Assembly: GCF_051857545.1 (NCBI RefSeq)
Contig: NZ_JBPZHB010000007.1
Location: 62,001 to 126,000 of the forward strand
Reading direction: 5' to 3'
Length of the DNA stretch: 64,000 nt
Source: Larkinella sp051857545
Lineage (GTDB): Bacteria > Bacteroidota > Bacteroidia > Cytophagales > Spirosomataceae
The position numbers and the translations under genes are program-made. The notes below the pieces were generated by a model. It worked only from the letters and a program-made list of their open reading frames with translations, was not told the origin of the DNA and searched no databases. The stretch's first letter is position 1. Every line of letters starts with the position of its first letter. Shown piece after piece: positions 33,595-42,867 of this stretch.

Positions 33595-36045
33595 TTAATT
33601 ATTTCCCCCACCGGCCCGGTTGCGTTCGGCCTCCGTGCTGGTGCTGCGCTGGCGGGCCGCTTTCACATTCTGGTTGCCAAACCGGTACGTAAACGTCAGA
33701 CGGGCAATACGGCTTTCCCAACGGGCCCGCACCCGGAAATTGATATCCTGATAAACCGCTCTCCCTTCAAATTTATTCAGCCAGAACGGGTCGTTCACGT
33801 TCAGTTTCAGCGTGGCCTTCCGGTTCATCATCGTTTTCTGCACCCCGATGCTGAAGGCTCCCATTTGTTTAGCCTCGTAAAAACCGTACAGATTTTTCGA
33901 GTTATACCAGCCGGCAATTTCGGCGCTGAACCCCTTCGGCATCACAAAGTTCTGGGACGTGTAGAGGTTATACGACACAAAACTCACGTTGTACTGCGCT
34001 CCCAGGTAAGGTGAATCATACTGGTTGTAAATCACGCCAATGTTGTTCTGCATGTTCCACCACTTGGTCACCGCCACCGGGAAGCTCGCCGTCAGGTTGA
34101 CGTTGTTCTGCGTGGCCAGGTTGTCGGTCGTCACGTACGTAATGTTTTCTTCGGCAATCTGACCCGGTACTTCATTGACAATCACGTCCGTTGTCCGGCT
34201 ATAGCCCAGCGTCGTCGAAAACTTGCCCTTGTAAACGTGCGTCAACTGGAACGAATTCGTGAACTGTGGTTTCAGATACGGATTCCCCTGCTGGTACGTG
34301 TACGGGTCCAGGTAGAACCGGAACGGGTTCAGATTCTGGTAATTCGGACGGTCGATCCGGCGGCTGAACGAAAGATTCAGCACGTTGTTGGTATCGATCT
34401 GTCGGGAAATAAACATCGTTGGAAACAAATTCGTGTAATTCCGGTCGACAATTTTATTCAGTGTAACGGAATTGCCCCGGGAGTGTGTGTTTTCCAGCCG
34501 TAAACCCGCCTGAATGCTGGTTTTGCTATTCAGTTTACCCGCGAAATTGACGTAAGCCGCGTTGATGTTTTCGGTGTATTTGAACTGGTTGCTTTGATTG
34601 GGATTGAACACCCAGCGACCGTCGACATAATCTTCGTACGTCAGGTTGTTGTCCGAGTTGACAAAGCTGGTTTTCACCCCGGTTTCCCACTTTCCGATTT
34701 TGGAAGGATGCACGTAATCCGACTTGAACGCCCAGATTTCGATGGTCGACGGCATGTCGTTGCGAACCTTGGCCGTGGGCTGAACAATGCTGTCGCTGGC
34801 GTTGGTGTAGGTCGTGCTGAGGTTGTTATACGAATCACCGTTGAAACGCGAATAGTCGAGGTCGGTCGTCAATTCGCGGCCTTTGCCGTCGAAATCGTAC
34901 TTGTAGTTCAGGTTGCCCGTCAGGTTCGACCACTTGTTTTTTACCGAAACATCGGTAGTCGGTTTCAGCGTGATCTGACCCAGTTCATTCCGAATAATCG
35001 AGTTATTGATCCCGTTGTCCTGCCGCCAGTCGTTGATAAAACCGGTCGCCAGCACGCCAATCGTACTTTTCTTATTGATGAAATAATCGACGCCCGTCCG
35101 GAATGTATGCCCGTCGAAACGGTTGGGGCGGAAGGAAGACTGGTCGAAATAGGTAATTTTGCCGTTGTAAGGAATAACCCGGTCCAGGCTGTTTTCCTGA
35201 AACCGCCGGTTGTGAAAGTAGCTGTAATTGCCAAAGGCGTTGATTTTGCCGACTCGGTGATTTAGGTTCAGGCTGGCGTTGGCCTTCTCATACCGACCGT
35301 AGCCCAGCCCGGCGGTAGCCGTTCCGTTGGTGCCGAAATTCTTGTTTTTCTTCATCCGGATGTTGATGATCCCCACGTTGCCGGCGGCATCGTATTTGGA
35401 AGAAGGATTGGTAATGATCTCGATTTTTTCGATGTTATCGCTCGGCGTATTTTTCAGCAAATTGGCCACTTCCTGGCCCGACAAATACGTCTGTTTGCCG
35501 TCGATCATGACGATAACGCCTGCTTTGCCTTTTAACTGGATGTTGTCATTCTGGCGGTCGATGGTGACACCCGGTGCTTTTTCCAACACTTCCAGGGCCG
35601 TGCTGCCACTGGCCACAATGCTGTTTTCCACATTGACCACCGTCCGGTCGATCTCCTGCTCGATGAACGGTTTCTTGGCTACAACCTTCACTTCGTTCAG
35701 GCTTTTGGCTTCTTCCACCATCGTCAGCGTCTTCACCTGCACCTCCGGATTGGCGGCATCGATCACGAACGGTTCTGAATATACTTTCTTGAAACCGACC
35801 AGTGACGTGGCCACCCGGTAGCCGCCATCGGCCACATTGTCGAAATCGTATTGACCTTTGTCGTTGGTAATCACGCCTTTCACCAGCGTCGAGTCTTTGG
35901 CCTTTACCAGCAGGATGGTGACGAATTCGGACGGTTTTTGAGTGGGGTCAATAACGAGCCCGCGAACTTTGCCTTTCGTCGGAGTCTGGGCGATTGCCGC
36001 CGTCATAACCAGCCACGCACACACAGCGGTGATAAACGTTTTCAT
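33595..36045 (-). CDS. Outer-membrane beta-barrel receptor (TonB-dependent, OMP_b-brl_3 type)
   Basis: 816 residues. Signal peptide (1-19, ending AIAQ), CarboxypepD_reg domain (about 25-110, GKVRGLVIDPTQKPSEFVTI), plug (about 130-225, with VEKVVVAK-like EVKVVAKKPFIEQEIDRTVV and IEIITNPSSKYDAAGN), then a barrel of about 590 residues rich in aromatic strand ends, FSRRIDRPNYQNLNPFRFY among them. The tail after the barrel (AARQRSTSTEAERNRAGGG) is polar. The group takes up peptides, siderophores or similar ligands, or has a signalling role; ligand unknown. No SusD partner is adjacent. Confidence 0.85.
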   Translation of the reverse strand: MKTFITAVCAWLVMTAAIAQTPTKGKVRGLVIDPTQKPSEFVTILLVKAKDSTLVKGVITNDKGQYDFDNVADGGYRVATSLVGFKKVYSEPFVIDAANPEVQVKTLTMVEEAKSLNEVKVVAKKPFIEQEIDRTVVNVENSIVASGSTALEVLEKAPGVTIDRQNDNIQLKGKAGVIVMIDGKQTYLSGQEVANLLKNTPSDNIEKIEIITNPSSKYDAAGNVGIINIRMKKNKNFGTNGTATAGLGYGRYEKANASLNLNHRVGKINAFGNYSYFHNRRFQENSLDRVIPYNGKITYFDQSSFRPNRFDGHTFRTGVDYFINKKSTIGVLATGFINDWRQDNGINNSIIRNELGQITLKPTTDVSVKNKWSNLTGNLNYKYDFDGKGRELTTDLDYSRFNGDSYNNLSTTYTNASDSIVQPTAKVRNDMPSTIEIWAFKSDYVHPSKIGKWETGVKTSFVNSDNNLTYEDYVDGRWVFNPNQSNQFKYTENINAAYVNFAGKLNSKTSIQAGLRLENTHSRGNSVTLNKIVDRNYTNLFPTMFISRQIDTNNVLNLSFSRRIDRPNYQNLNPFRFYLDPYTYQQGNPYLKPQFTNSFQLTHVYKGKFSTTLGYSRTTDVIVNEVPGQIAEENITYVTTDNLATQNNVNLTASFPVAVTKWWNMQNNIGVIYNQYDSPYLGAQYNVSFVSYNLYTSQNFVMPKGFSAEIAGWYNSKNLYGFYEAKQMGAFSIGVQKTMMNRKATLKLNVNDPFWLNKFEGRAVYQDINFRVRARWESRIARLTFTYRFGNQNVKAARQRSTSTEAERNRAGGGNN

Positions 36046-36127
36046 AGTGATGTATTAGTAGGTTGTTGTTTACGTAGTACGCTTCAAAAGTGTTGTTTAC
36101 TGTTCGGATCAGATCCGGGGTACGTGG

Positions 36128-36135
36128 CAAAGTTA
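36128..36135 (-). promoter_or_regulatory. -7 box upstream of the outer-membrane receptor gene
   Basis: TAACTTTG on the minus strand, 83 bases before the ATG at 36045. No proper TTG partner is seen, so support is partial. Confidence 0.35.
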
Positions 36136-36440
36136 AGTAGTAGGTATTACATAGAACCTTATCTTACATAGATGGTTATTTTTTGATGATGACTGGTTAA
36201 GAGAGTCCTTGTATGTTACCGGCTATGATTGACTGATGCAAAGATGAGCCGGAAGGTTGCATTCCCCAATCAAAAAGGTGTCAACGGGCGGTATTATGGT
36301 TTAAACGGGTGTATTCCGCCACTCCGGTCTGGGCTTAGCCCGTTCCTCCAATCCAGATCAGGGTGTGGTTTTGTCCTGTCATGCAAACGTTCTTAAAAAT
36401 CAAAGACTGAGAGTGACCTGACGACGGGTTCTGCGTCAAA

Positions 36441-36650
36441 ATGGAACAAATGGTTACATGCGTCCTACCGGCGCCTATTGATATGGCACTTAACAGTTCC
36501 CAAAACAAAATGCACCCCCTGGGCGTATCGGCAGTCGTAGCCTTTCTTGCCTTCGTTGGTTCGATGTTCTTCAATTATGTCCAGCAGAAAGCGCAGGTTC
36601 AAAAAGAGCTGAACCGACCGAAATTAGAAGCGGATTCTCTACGGCGGTAA
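36441..36650 (+). CDS. Possible small single-pass membrane protein
   Basis: Up to 69 residues; later ATGs at 36483 and 36510 give 55 and 46. The shorter forms start just before a hydrophobic stretch, VSAVVAFLAFVGSMFFNYV, followed by a charged helix QQKAQVQKELNRPKLEADSLRR. That single-helix-plus-coil layout is common in real small membrane proteins, but no family is recognised and codon evidence is weak. The rest of the 920-base gap (36046-36968) has no convincing gene. Confidence 0.35.
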   Translation: MEQMVTCVLPAPIDMALNSSQNKMHPLGVSAVVAFLAFVGSMFFNYVQQKAQVQKELNRPKLEADSLRR

Positions 36651-36810
36651 AACCCCTTTCCTCCGTCTCAGGGCGATCACACCGGTGGTTGCGCCCCTTT
36701 CAGTGCCTTATTTCTTCCCAAACTGGCCGACCGAAGTGCTTCATCGGCCCAGAGCAGCCGGATTACCGAGTATGGTTACCCTCATCCGATCCGGAAAGCG
36801 CTCACCCTGC

Positions 36811-36841
36811 TTTGTTGAATTGCGCCATTCCCTTTACTTTG
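36811..36841 (+). promoter_or_regulatory. Possible promoter of nadE
   Basis: TTTG at 36811-36814 and TTACTTTG at 36834-36841 with a 19-base spacer, near the Bacteroidota consensus but with T instead of A at its second position. The leader would be about 120 nt. Confidence 0.35.
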
Positions 36842-36968
36842 CGGTTCTACGCTAAAATCACGACAACTTAAGTACACCGCAACGTGTTCATTCAGTAGCC
36901 CGTAACAAGAAGCTAAAAGTCGTGGGTTACCGTATACCATCCGATTCGTTCAACAGAAAGCCCCATTC

Positions 36969-38993
36969 ATGAAACTGATAAAAGTTGCTGCTGGTGTTGT
37001 CAACCAGATCCCAATGGCTTGGGAACACAACCGCCGGAACATCATTGACGCCATCGAAGAAGCGAAAATTCAGAAAGTAAGCATTTTATGCCTCCCTGAG
37101 TTGTGCATCACGGGCTATGGCTGTGAAGACATGTTCTTTTCCCACGAACTGCTCGAACAGGCCAAACAAAGTTTGCTGGAAATTGTGCCGCATACCGACG
37201 GGATCATCGTGGCCGTCAGTCTACCATTGCGTCTGCCCAATAACCGCACCTACAACACGGCCTGCCTGATCGCCAACAAGCGTATTTTGGGCTTCGTCTG
37301 CAAGCAGGTGCTGGCCAACAACGGCATTCACTACGAAACCCGCTGGTTTCAGCCCTGGACGCCCGGCGTACGCGACGAAATTCAGATCGGCGAATTTTCG
37401 TATCCGGTGGGCGACCTGCTATTCGACGTTTCGGGCGTAAAAATCGGCTTTGAAATTTGCGAAGATGCCTGGATTTCGAACCGGCCGGGCCGCAGCCTCC
37501 ACGAACGGGGCGTCGATATCATCCTGAATCCCAGCGCGAGCCACTTTGCCTTCTACAAATCACACGTCCGTGAACGGTTTGTAATCGACGGATCACGGGC
37601 GTTTGGCGTCAGTTATATTTACTGCAATCTGGTGGGCAACGAATCGGGCCGCGCCATTTTCGACGGCGACTCCATGATTGCCTCCAACGGCCAGTTGCTG
37701 GTGTCGGGAACGCGTTTCAGCTATGCCGACCACCTGATCGTTACCGCCGTCATCGACGTGGACGACACGCGGCTGAGCCAGGCCCAGAACAAGGTCAACC
37801 TGGCTTATCTGTTTCCCAACCTGCGGGTGGCGGCTCAGTTCGATTTTCCGTTCGTAAAACCGGTGGTTCAGAAAGCCGAACTGGAATACTGGGAGCACGG
37901 CAATCATTTGAAAGAAGAAGAATTTGCGCGGGCCGTGGCACTGGCGCTGTTTGATTATTTGCGCAAAAGCCGCTCCCACGGTTTTGTGCTGTCGCTCAGC
38001 GGAGGGGCCGATTCGTCGGCCATTGCGGCCCTGGTGTCGCTCATGATCCGGATGGCCGACGAAAGCATCGGTTTGGACGCTTTTAAAAAGAAACTGGGTT
38101 ACATCAAAAGCATCCAGAAGCTAAAAACCGTCGAGGAAATCTGCGGAGCCTTGCTGACGACCATATATCAGGGAACCCAAAACAGCTCGACAGATACCTA
38201 TGAGTCGGCGGAATCGCTGGCAAAATCGGTGGGTGCCACGTTCTACAACATCAACATCAACGGGCTGGTCGAAACGTATACGAAGCTGATTGAAGACCAG
38301 TTGGGCCGTCCGCTGACCTGGGAAACCGACGATGTGGCCCTGCAAAACATTCAGGCACGGGTGCGCGCTCCGAGTGCGTGGCTGCTCGCCAACATCCAGA
38401 ACGCGCTGCTGCTCTCGACTTCCAACCGCTCGGAAGCGTCGGTGGGTTACGCCACGATGGACGGCGACACGGCGGGGAGCATCTCCCCCATCGCCGGCAT
38501 CGACAAACATTACCTCCGCGGCTGGCTGCGCTGGCTCGAAACCACCGGTGTGGGCGGCAAAATCAAGGTAGAAGGCTTGCAGAAAGTGAACAACCTGCAA
38601 CCTACGGCCGAACTTCGCCCGCTGGACAAGAAGCAAACCGACGAGGAAGATTTGATGCCGTACGACGTGCTGAACGCCATCGAGAAATTCGGAATTCGGG
38701 ATAAATTGTCGCCGAAAGAAGTGATGCAGCAGGTGGAAGTGGTGTTCGAAGGCCAGTATGACCGCGACAAACTCTACACCTCCGTCGACCGGTTTTTCCG
38801 GCTCTGGAGCCGCAACCAGTGGAAACGCGAACGGTATGCCCCCTCGTTCCACGTCGACGACGAAAACGTAGACCCCAAAACTTGGTGCCGCTTCCCGATC
38901 CTGAGCAGCGGTTTCGAGAAAGAACTGGCCGAGTTGAAGGAATACGTAGAGGGCAACGAAGGCCGGGGACGGAAGGGGAAAATTGGGTTTTAG
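36969..38993 (+). CDS. nadE: Glutamine-dependent NAD+ synthetase
   Basis: 674 residues with two domains. The nitrilase-type glutaminase has E44 (LPELCITGYG), K112 (FVCKQVLANNG) and nucleophile C164 (GFEICEDAW). The synthetase domain has the ATP pyrophosphatase loop LSLSGGADSSAIAAL (about 341-355) and LSTSNRSEASVGYATMDGD. Ammonia from glutamine is passed to deamido-NAD adenylate to give NAD+. The layout matches the long two-domain NadE type. It stands alone, with a 175-base gap to the reductase operon. Confidence 0.95.
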   Translation: MKLIKVAAGVVNQIPMAWEHNRRNIIDAIEEAKIQKVSILCLPELCITGYGCEDMFFSHELLEQAKQSLLEIVPHTDGIIVAVSLPLRLPNNRTYNTACLIANKRILGFVCKQVLANNGIHYETRWFQPWTPGVRDEIQIGEFSYPVGDLLFDVSGVKIGFEICEDAWISNRPGRSLHERGVDIILNPSASHFAFYKSHVRERFVIDGSRAFGVSYIYCNLVGNESGRAIFDGDSMIASNGQLLVSGTRFSYADHLIVTAVIDVDDTRLSQAQNKVNLAYLFPNLRVAAQFDFPFVKPVVQKAELEYWEHGNHLKEEEFARAVALALFDYLRKSRSHGFVLSLSGGADSSAIAALVSLMIRMADESIGLDAFKKKLGYIKSIQKLKTVEEICGALLTTIYQGTQNSSTDTYESAESLAKSVGATFYNININGLVETYTKLIEDQLGRPLTWETDDVALQNIQARVRAPSAWLLANIQNALLLSTSNRSEASVGYATMDGDTAGSISPIAGIDKHYLRGWLRWLETTGVGGKIKVEGLQKVNNLQPTAELRPLDKKQTDEEDLMPYDVLNAIEKFGIRDKLSPKEVMQQVEVVFEGQYDRDKLYTSVDRFFRLWSRNQWKRERYAPSFHVDDENVDPKTWCRFPILSSGFEKELAELKEYVEGNEGRGRKGKIGF

Positions 38994-39168
38994 GAGCCAC
39001 TATCTGGAGTCCATCATGAGTTTAAACCGATCTTTTTTATCGATGCCAACCCCACAAACAATCCATTTAAACAGAATGTAAAACAAATAGCTGGATCAAC
39101 CGTGTTACTTGTTCAGCGGTAAGGATCGGTCACGGTCCGCACAGGAGCGCTTCATTTAAGACGTTGGT

Positions 39169-40566
39169 ATGAATTCAGATACAATTGAGCATTTTGATGC
39201 GATTGTGATTGGTGTAGGCCAAGCCGGAAACCCGCTGGCTACGGCCCTGGCCGAAAAAGGCTGGAAAACCGCTGTCATTGAACGGAAACACGTGGGCGGC
39301 ACCTGCGTCAACGACGGTTGCACACCCACCAAAACCCTGATTGCTTCCGCCCAGGTGGCCTACCAAGCCCGACGTTCGGCCGAATTCGGGATCGAAACCG
39401 ACGACGTTCGGGTTGATCTGAAAAAGGTGATGGCGCGCAAAAACCGCATGGTGGAAACTTCCCGCAAAAACATCGAAACGAATTTTGAGGAGACGGAAAA
39501 CCTGACGCTGCTGTTTGGAGAGGCCCGGTTTGGCGGTAAGAAACAGATTGACGTTCTGCGGCCCGACGGAACTCAACAGACCCTGACGGCCGACACTATT
39601 TTTATCAATGCCGGTTGCAGCCCAACAAAACCGGATCTGGCGGGTCTGGATACGGTTTCGTGGCTGACCTCGACTTCGATCATGGAATTGGAGGAGGTGC
39701 CTGAACACCTGCTGATCCTCGGTGGTGGTTACATCAGTCTGGAATTTGGGCAGATGTTCCGGCGGTTTGGCAGTGAGGTCACGATCATCGAACATGGCCC
39801 GCAACTGCTGAGCCGCGAAGACGCCGATGTGTCCGACGAAATGGCCAAAATGCTGGGAAAAGAAGGCATTACAGTTTTTCTGGACACGGAAGTTCACCAG
39901 GTAAGTCGGGCGGAGGGCAGCACCATCGAATTGCAGGTATCGACCAATAAACTGGCCAGCCGACTCCGGGGCACGCACCTGCTGGTGGCCGTCGGCCGAA
40001 CGCCCAATACCAAAGCACTCCAACTGGAGGTGGCTGGAATTGAAACGGACGAAAAAGGGTTTATCCGGGTAAATGACCGGCTGGAAACCAGCCAACCCGG
40101 TATTTATGCGCTGGGCGACATCAAAGGCGGGCCGGAATTCACCCACATTTCGTATGACGATTACCGGATCGTGAAACAAAATTTGCTGGAGAAAGGCAAC
40201 GCCAGCAAGGCCGACCGCCCGGTTCCGTATACGGTTTTTACCGACCCGCAACTGGGACGCATCGGTTTGAGCGAAAAAGAAGCCCGGCGGCAGGGAAAAA
40301 CGATTAAAGTTGCCAAAATCCCGATGTCTCTGGTGGCCCGCGCCCAGCAAATGAGCCAGAGTGAAGGTCTGATGAAAGTTGTCATCGACGCTCCCACCGG
40401 CCAGATCCTCGGTGCGGCCATTCTAGGTTCGGAAGGCGGTGAAATCATGACCATTCTCCAGGTTGCCATGATGGGTCACCTACCCTATCAACAACTTCGG
40501 GATGCCATTTTTGCCCACCCAACGCTGGCCGAAGGACTCAATACGTTATTCACGAGGATGGACTAA
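39169..40566 (+). CDS. Flavoprotein disulfide reductase, mercuric reductase-like
   Basis: 465 residues. FAD loop GVGQAGNPLA (15-24), redox cysteines C46 and C51 in GGTCVNDGCTPTKT, NAD(P) loop LGGGYISLEFGQ (about 186-197), second FAD motif GIYALGDIKGGPEF and the C-terminal base HPTLAEGLNTLF. It lacks both the N-terminal metal-binding domain and the C-terminal cysteine pair of true MerA, so mercury reduction is unlikely. Its stop codon is directly followed by the egtB start, so it is first in an ergothioneine operon; a role in thiol or disulfide handling is inferred. Confidence 0.82.
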   Translation: MNSDTIEHFDAIVIGVGQAGNPLATALAEKGWKTAVIERKHVGGTCVNDGCTPTKTLIASAQVAYQARRSAEFGIETDDVRVDLKKVMARKNRMVETSRKNIETNFEETENLTLLFGEARFGGKKQIDVLRPDGTQQTLTADTIFINAGCSPTKPDLAGLDTVSWLTSTSIMELEEVPEHLLILGGGYISLEFGQMFRRFGSEVTIIEHGPQLLSREDADVSDEMAKMLGKEGITVFLDTEVHQVSRAEGSTIELQVSTNKLASRLRGTHLLVAVGRTPNTKALQLEVAGIETDEKGFIRVNDRLETSQPGIYALGDIKGGPEFTHISYDDYRIVKQNLLEKGNASKADRPVPYTVFTDPQLGRIGLSEKEARRQGKTIKVAKIPMSLVARAQQMSQSEGLMKVVIDAPTGQILGAAILGSEGGEIMTILQVAMMGHLPYQQLRDAIFAHPTLAEGLNTLFTRMD

Positions 40567-41772
40567 ATGATGTTACAGGAACCTGTTTTACCCCAAACCG
40601 TTACCCTGACTGAAGCCTACCAGCGCGTCCGAAGCTGGACAGAGCAGATCTGCGCTTCGCTGGAAACGGAGGATTATGTCGTGCAGCCCACGGCCGATGT
40701 CAGTCCGCCCAAGTGGCATCTGGGCCATACCACCTGGTTTTGGGAGCATTTCATCCTGACACCACACGCCCCCGGTTACCGCATTTTTCACGATGATTTT
40801 AGCTTTGTTTTCAATAGCTACTACGAATCGGTGGGTCGGCGGGTGCTGCGGACCCAGCGCGGGAACCTGAGTCGCCCAACGGTGGCCGAAGTTTATCGCT
40901 ACCGGGCCTACGTCGATGAAGCCATGACCCGGTTTTTAGCTGAGCGTTCTGCAAGCGCTGAACTCGAAAAACTGATCGAACTGGGACTGAACCATGAGCA
41001 GCAACACCAGGAATTGTTGATCACCGACATCAAATACATTCTGGGACACAATCCGCTCTTCCCGGCCATCGACATGCCGGTCAATGAGCAGCTTGCAGAT
41101 TTGCCAATTCCGGCGGTGAACCTACCGAAAGGAATCTATCCCATTGGTTTTCAGCCGGAATCGGGCGGTTTTTGTTTTGATAATGAGCTAGGGTCTCACC
41201 GGGTTTACCTGCATGAAACCACCCTCGACGGCCAATTGGTTACCAACGCCGACTACCTGGAATTTATCGAAGCGGGCGGCTACCGTCAGTTTCAGCACTG
41301 GTTGTCGGATGGCTGGGCCTGGGTGAAGGCCAACGGGATCGAAGCACCTCTGTATTGGCACCGAGTTGAAGACCAATGGAATACCTACACGTTTTCCGGC
41401 CTTCAACCCGTCGATCTGACTTTGCCGGTTTGCCACGTCAGTTATTACGAAGCCGATGCGTACGCCCGCTGGCGCGGTCGGCGTTTGCCGACCGAAGCGG
41501 AATGGGAAACTGCCGCCCTTTTGCCTGCCGATCACCGCCTGGCCTGGGGCCTGCGCTGGGAATGGACGGGATCGGCCTACCTACCTTATCCTGGTTTTAA
41601 AACCGCCAAAGGCGCTGTGGGTGAGTACAATGGCAAATTCATGAGCGGCCAGATGGTCTTGCGCGGAGGGTCCATTGCTACGCCGGAAGGACACAGCCGC
41701 CCCACGTACCGAAATTTTTTCCAACCCGACAAACGATGGCAATTCACCGGCATTCGGCTGGGAGCCCTCTGA
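40567..41772 (+). CDS. egtB: Ergothioneine biosynthesis protein EgtB (iron-dependent sulfoxide synthase)
   Basis: 401 residues. The N-terminal DinB-like half supplies the iron ligands: H54 in KWHLGHTTWFWEHF, then H143 and H147 in LNHEQQHQE. The C-terminal formylglycine-generating-enzyme-like half runs from about 180 (GFCFDNELGSHRVYL) to the end (FFQPDKRWQFTGIRLGAL), with CHVSYYEADAYARWRGRRLP in between. EgtB joins hercynine and a thiol (gamma-Glu-Cys or Cys) with oxygen. Two ATGs in tandem follow the upstream stop. Selenoneine synthase SenA is a close relative, but the egtD partner favours ergothioneine. Confidence 0.9.
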   Translation: MMLQEPVLPQTVTLTEAYQRVRSWTEQICASLETEDYVVQPTADVSPPKWHLGHTTWFWEHFILTPHAPGYRIFHDDFSFVFNSYYESVGRRVLRTQRGNLSRPTVAEVYRYRAYVDEAMTRFLAERSASAELEKLIELGLNHEQQHQELLITDIKYILGHNPLFPAIDMPVNEQLADLPIPAVNLPKGIYPIGFQPESGGFCFDNELGSHRVYLHETTLDGQLVTNADYLEFIEAGGYRQFQHWLSDGWAWVKANGIEAPLYWHRVEDQWNTYTFSGLQPVDLTLPVCHVSYYEADAYARWRGRRLPTEAEWETAALLPADHRLAWGLRWEWTGSAYLPYPGFKTAKGAVGEYNGKFMSGQMVLRGGSIATPEGHSRPTYRNFFQPDKRWQFTGIRLGAL

Positions 41773-41786
41773 ATGCTGACCACTCC

Positions 41787-42785
41787 ATGACAAAGATAGA
41801 TTCATCGTTGAATGACTCGCTGGTGCTGCAAAGTGACCTTGCGAATGAAGTGGGCACCGGCCTGACCAAAACGCCGAAACGGTTGCCGTCACGTTTCTTT
41901 TACGATGACGAAGGAAGCCGCCTGTTTGCGGAAATCATGCACCTGCCCGAATACTACCTGACCCGCTCCGAATACGAGATTCTGGATACGAACCAGGCGG
42001 AACTGCTCCGGCTCTTTGCCGCCGACGGTCGGCCTTTCGAGTTGATTGAACTGGGAGCTGGCGATGGCCTGAAAACCAAAATCCTGTTGAATCATTTCTG
42101 GTCAGAACAGGCGGATTTCACGTACGTTCCCGTCGACATTTCCCAGGCTGCCATCGATAACCTGACGGCGGATATTCGGAAAAAGTGGCCTCAAATGCCG
42201 ATTAAGCCCCGGCACGACGATTATTTTAACGCCATCGAACAGTTATCGAACCGCTCAGAAACTGTCCAGAACCGTCCCCGGCTGGTGGTGCTCTTTCTGG
42301 GATCGAACATCGGCAACTTCTCTCCCACCGAAGCCCGCGATTTTTTCCGGCAAATCAGCCAGTCGCTGCAACCGGGTGATCTGGTGCTGACGGGGTTTGA
42401 TCTGCAAAAACATCCGGCGGTCATTCATGCAGCTTACAACGACCGGCAGGGTTTAACGAGGGCCTTCAACCTGAATCTGCTTCGGCGAATCAACCGCGAA
42501 CTGAACGCCAATTTCGACCTCTCCGCCTTCGATCACTACGAAATGTATCATCCCGAAACCGGTGAGGCCCGGAGCTATCTCGTCAGCCAGAAAGAACAAA
42601 CCGTAGCGATTCGGGATCTGAACCTGACCGTGCCGTTTGGATACGGCGAGATCATTCACACCGAAATTTCACGCAAATTTACCCGGGAGGGCATTGCGCA
42701 ACTGGCCGAACAAAGCGGTTTTGAACTGACCAACTGGTTTACGGATTGCAAACACTACTTTGCCGATGTCATTTTCAGGAAATAA
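41787..42785 (+). CDS. egtD: L-histidine N-alpha-methyltransferase EgtD
   Basis: 332 residues from the ATG at 41787, 14 bases after egtB; a longer frame from 41736 would overlap egtB. Landmarks are PSRFFYDDEGSRLFAEIM, LPEYYLTRSEYEIL (about 50-63), the SAM loop IELGAGDGLKT (about 88-98), VPVDISQAAIDNL, FLGSNIGNFSPTEA and ITRPGYGEI-like VPFGYGEIIHTEISRKFT. EgtD trimethylates histidine to hercynine, the substrate of EgtB. No egtA, egtC or egtE gene is adjacent, so the thiol donor may be cysteine and the C-S lyase may be elsewhere. Confidence 0.92.
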   Translation: MTKIDSSLNDSLVLQSDLANEVGTGLTKTPKRLPSRFFYDDEGSRLFAEIMHLPEYYLTRSEYEILDTNQAELLRLFAADGRPFELIELGAGDGLKTKILLNHFWSEQADFTYVPVDISQAAIDNLTADIRKKWPQMPIKPRHDDYFNAIEQLSNRSETVQNRPRLVVLFLGSNIGNFSPTEARDFFRQISQSLQPGDLVLTGFDLQKHPAVIHAAYNDRQGLTRAFNLNLLRRINRELNANFDLSAFDHYEMYHPETGEARSYLVSQKEQTVAIRDLNLTVPFGYGEIIHTEISRKFTREGIAQLAEQSGFELTNWFTDCKHYFADVIFRK

Positions 42786-42855
42786 TACACTCCCGGAATC
42801 AACGAAACCTTCGGGGGTTTTCCAACGTTAGCTGGCACAAGCGAATGCTTCGCCT

Positions 42856-42863
42856 TACCTTTG
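42856..42863 (+). promoter_or_regulatory. -7 box 4 bases before the DMT transporter start
   Basis: TACCTTTG fits the -7 consensus, with the ATG only 4 bases after it, so the transcript would be leaderless or nearly so. No TTG is seen at the proper distance upstream. Confidence 0.45.
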
Positions 42864-42867
42864 CGGC

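Noticed and set aside
36335..36574. 79-codon minus-strand frame in the gap before nadE
   Set aside because: It overlaps the more plausible plus-strand membrane protein, with no domain or start signal.
39175..40350. 391-codon open frame antisense to the disulfide reductase
   Set aside because: Same cause; the reductase has all its cofactor motifs on the plus strand.
39169..40566. Mercury resistance gene merA
   Set aside because: No N-terminal metal-binding domain, no C-terminal Cys pair, no merR, merT or merP nearby, and direct coupling to egtB.
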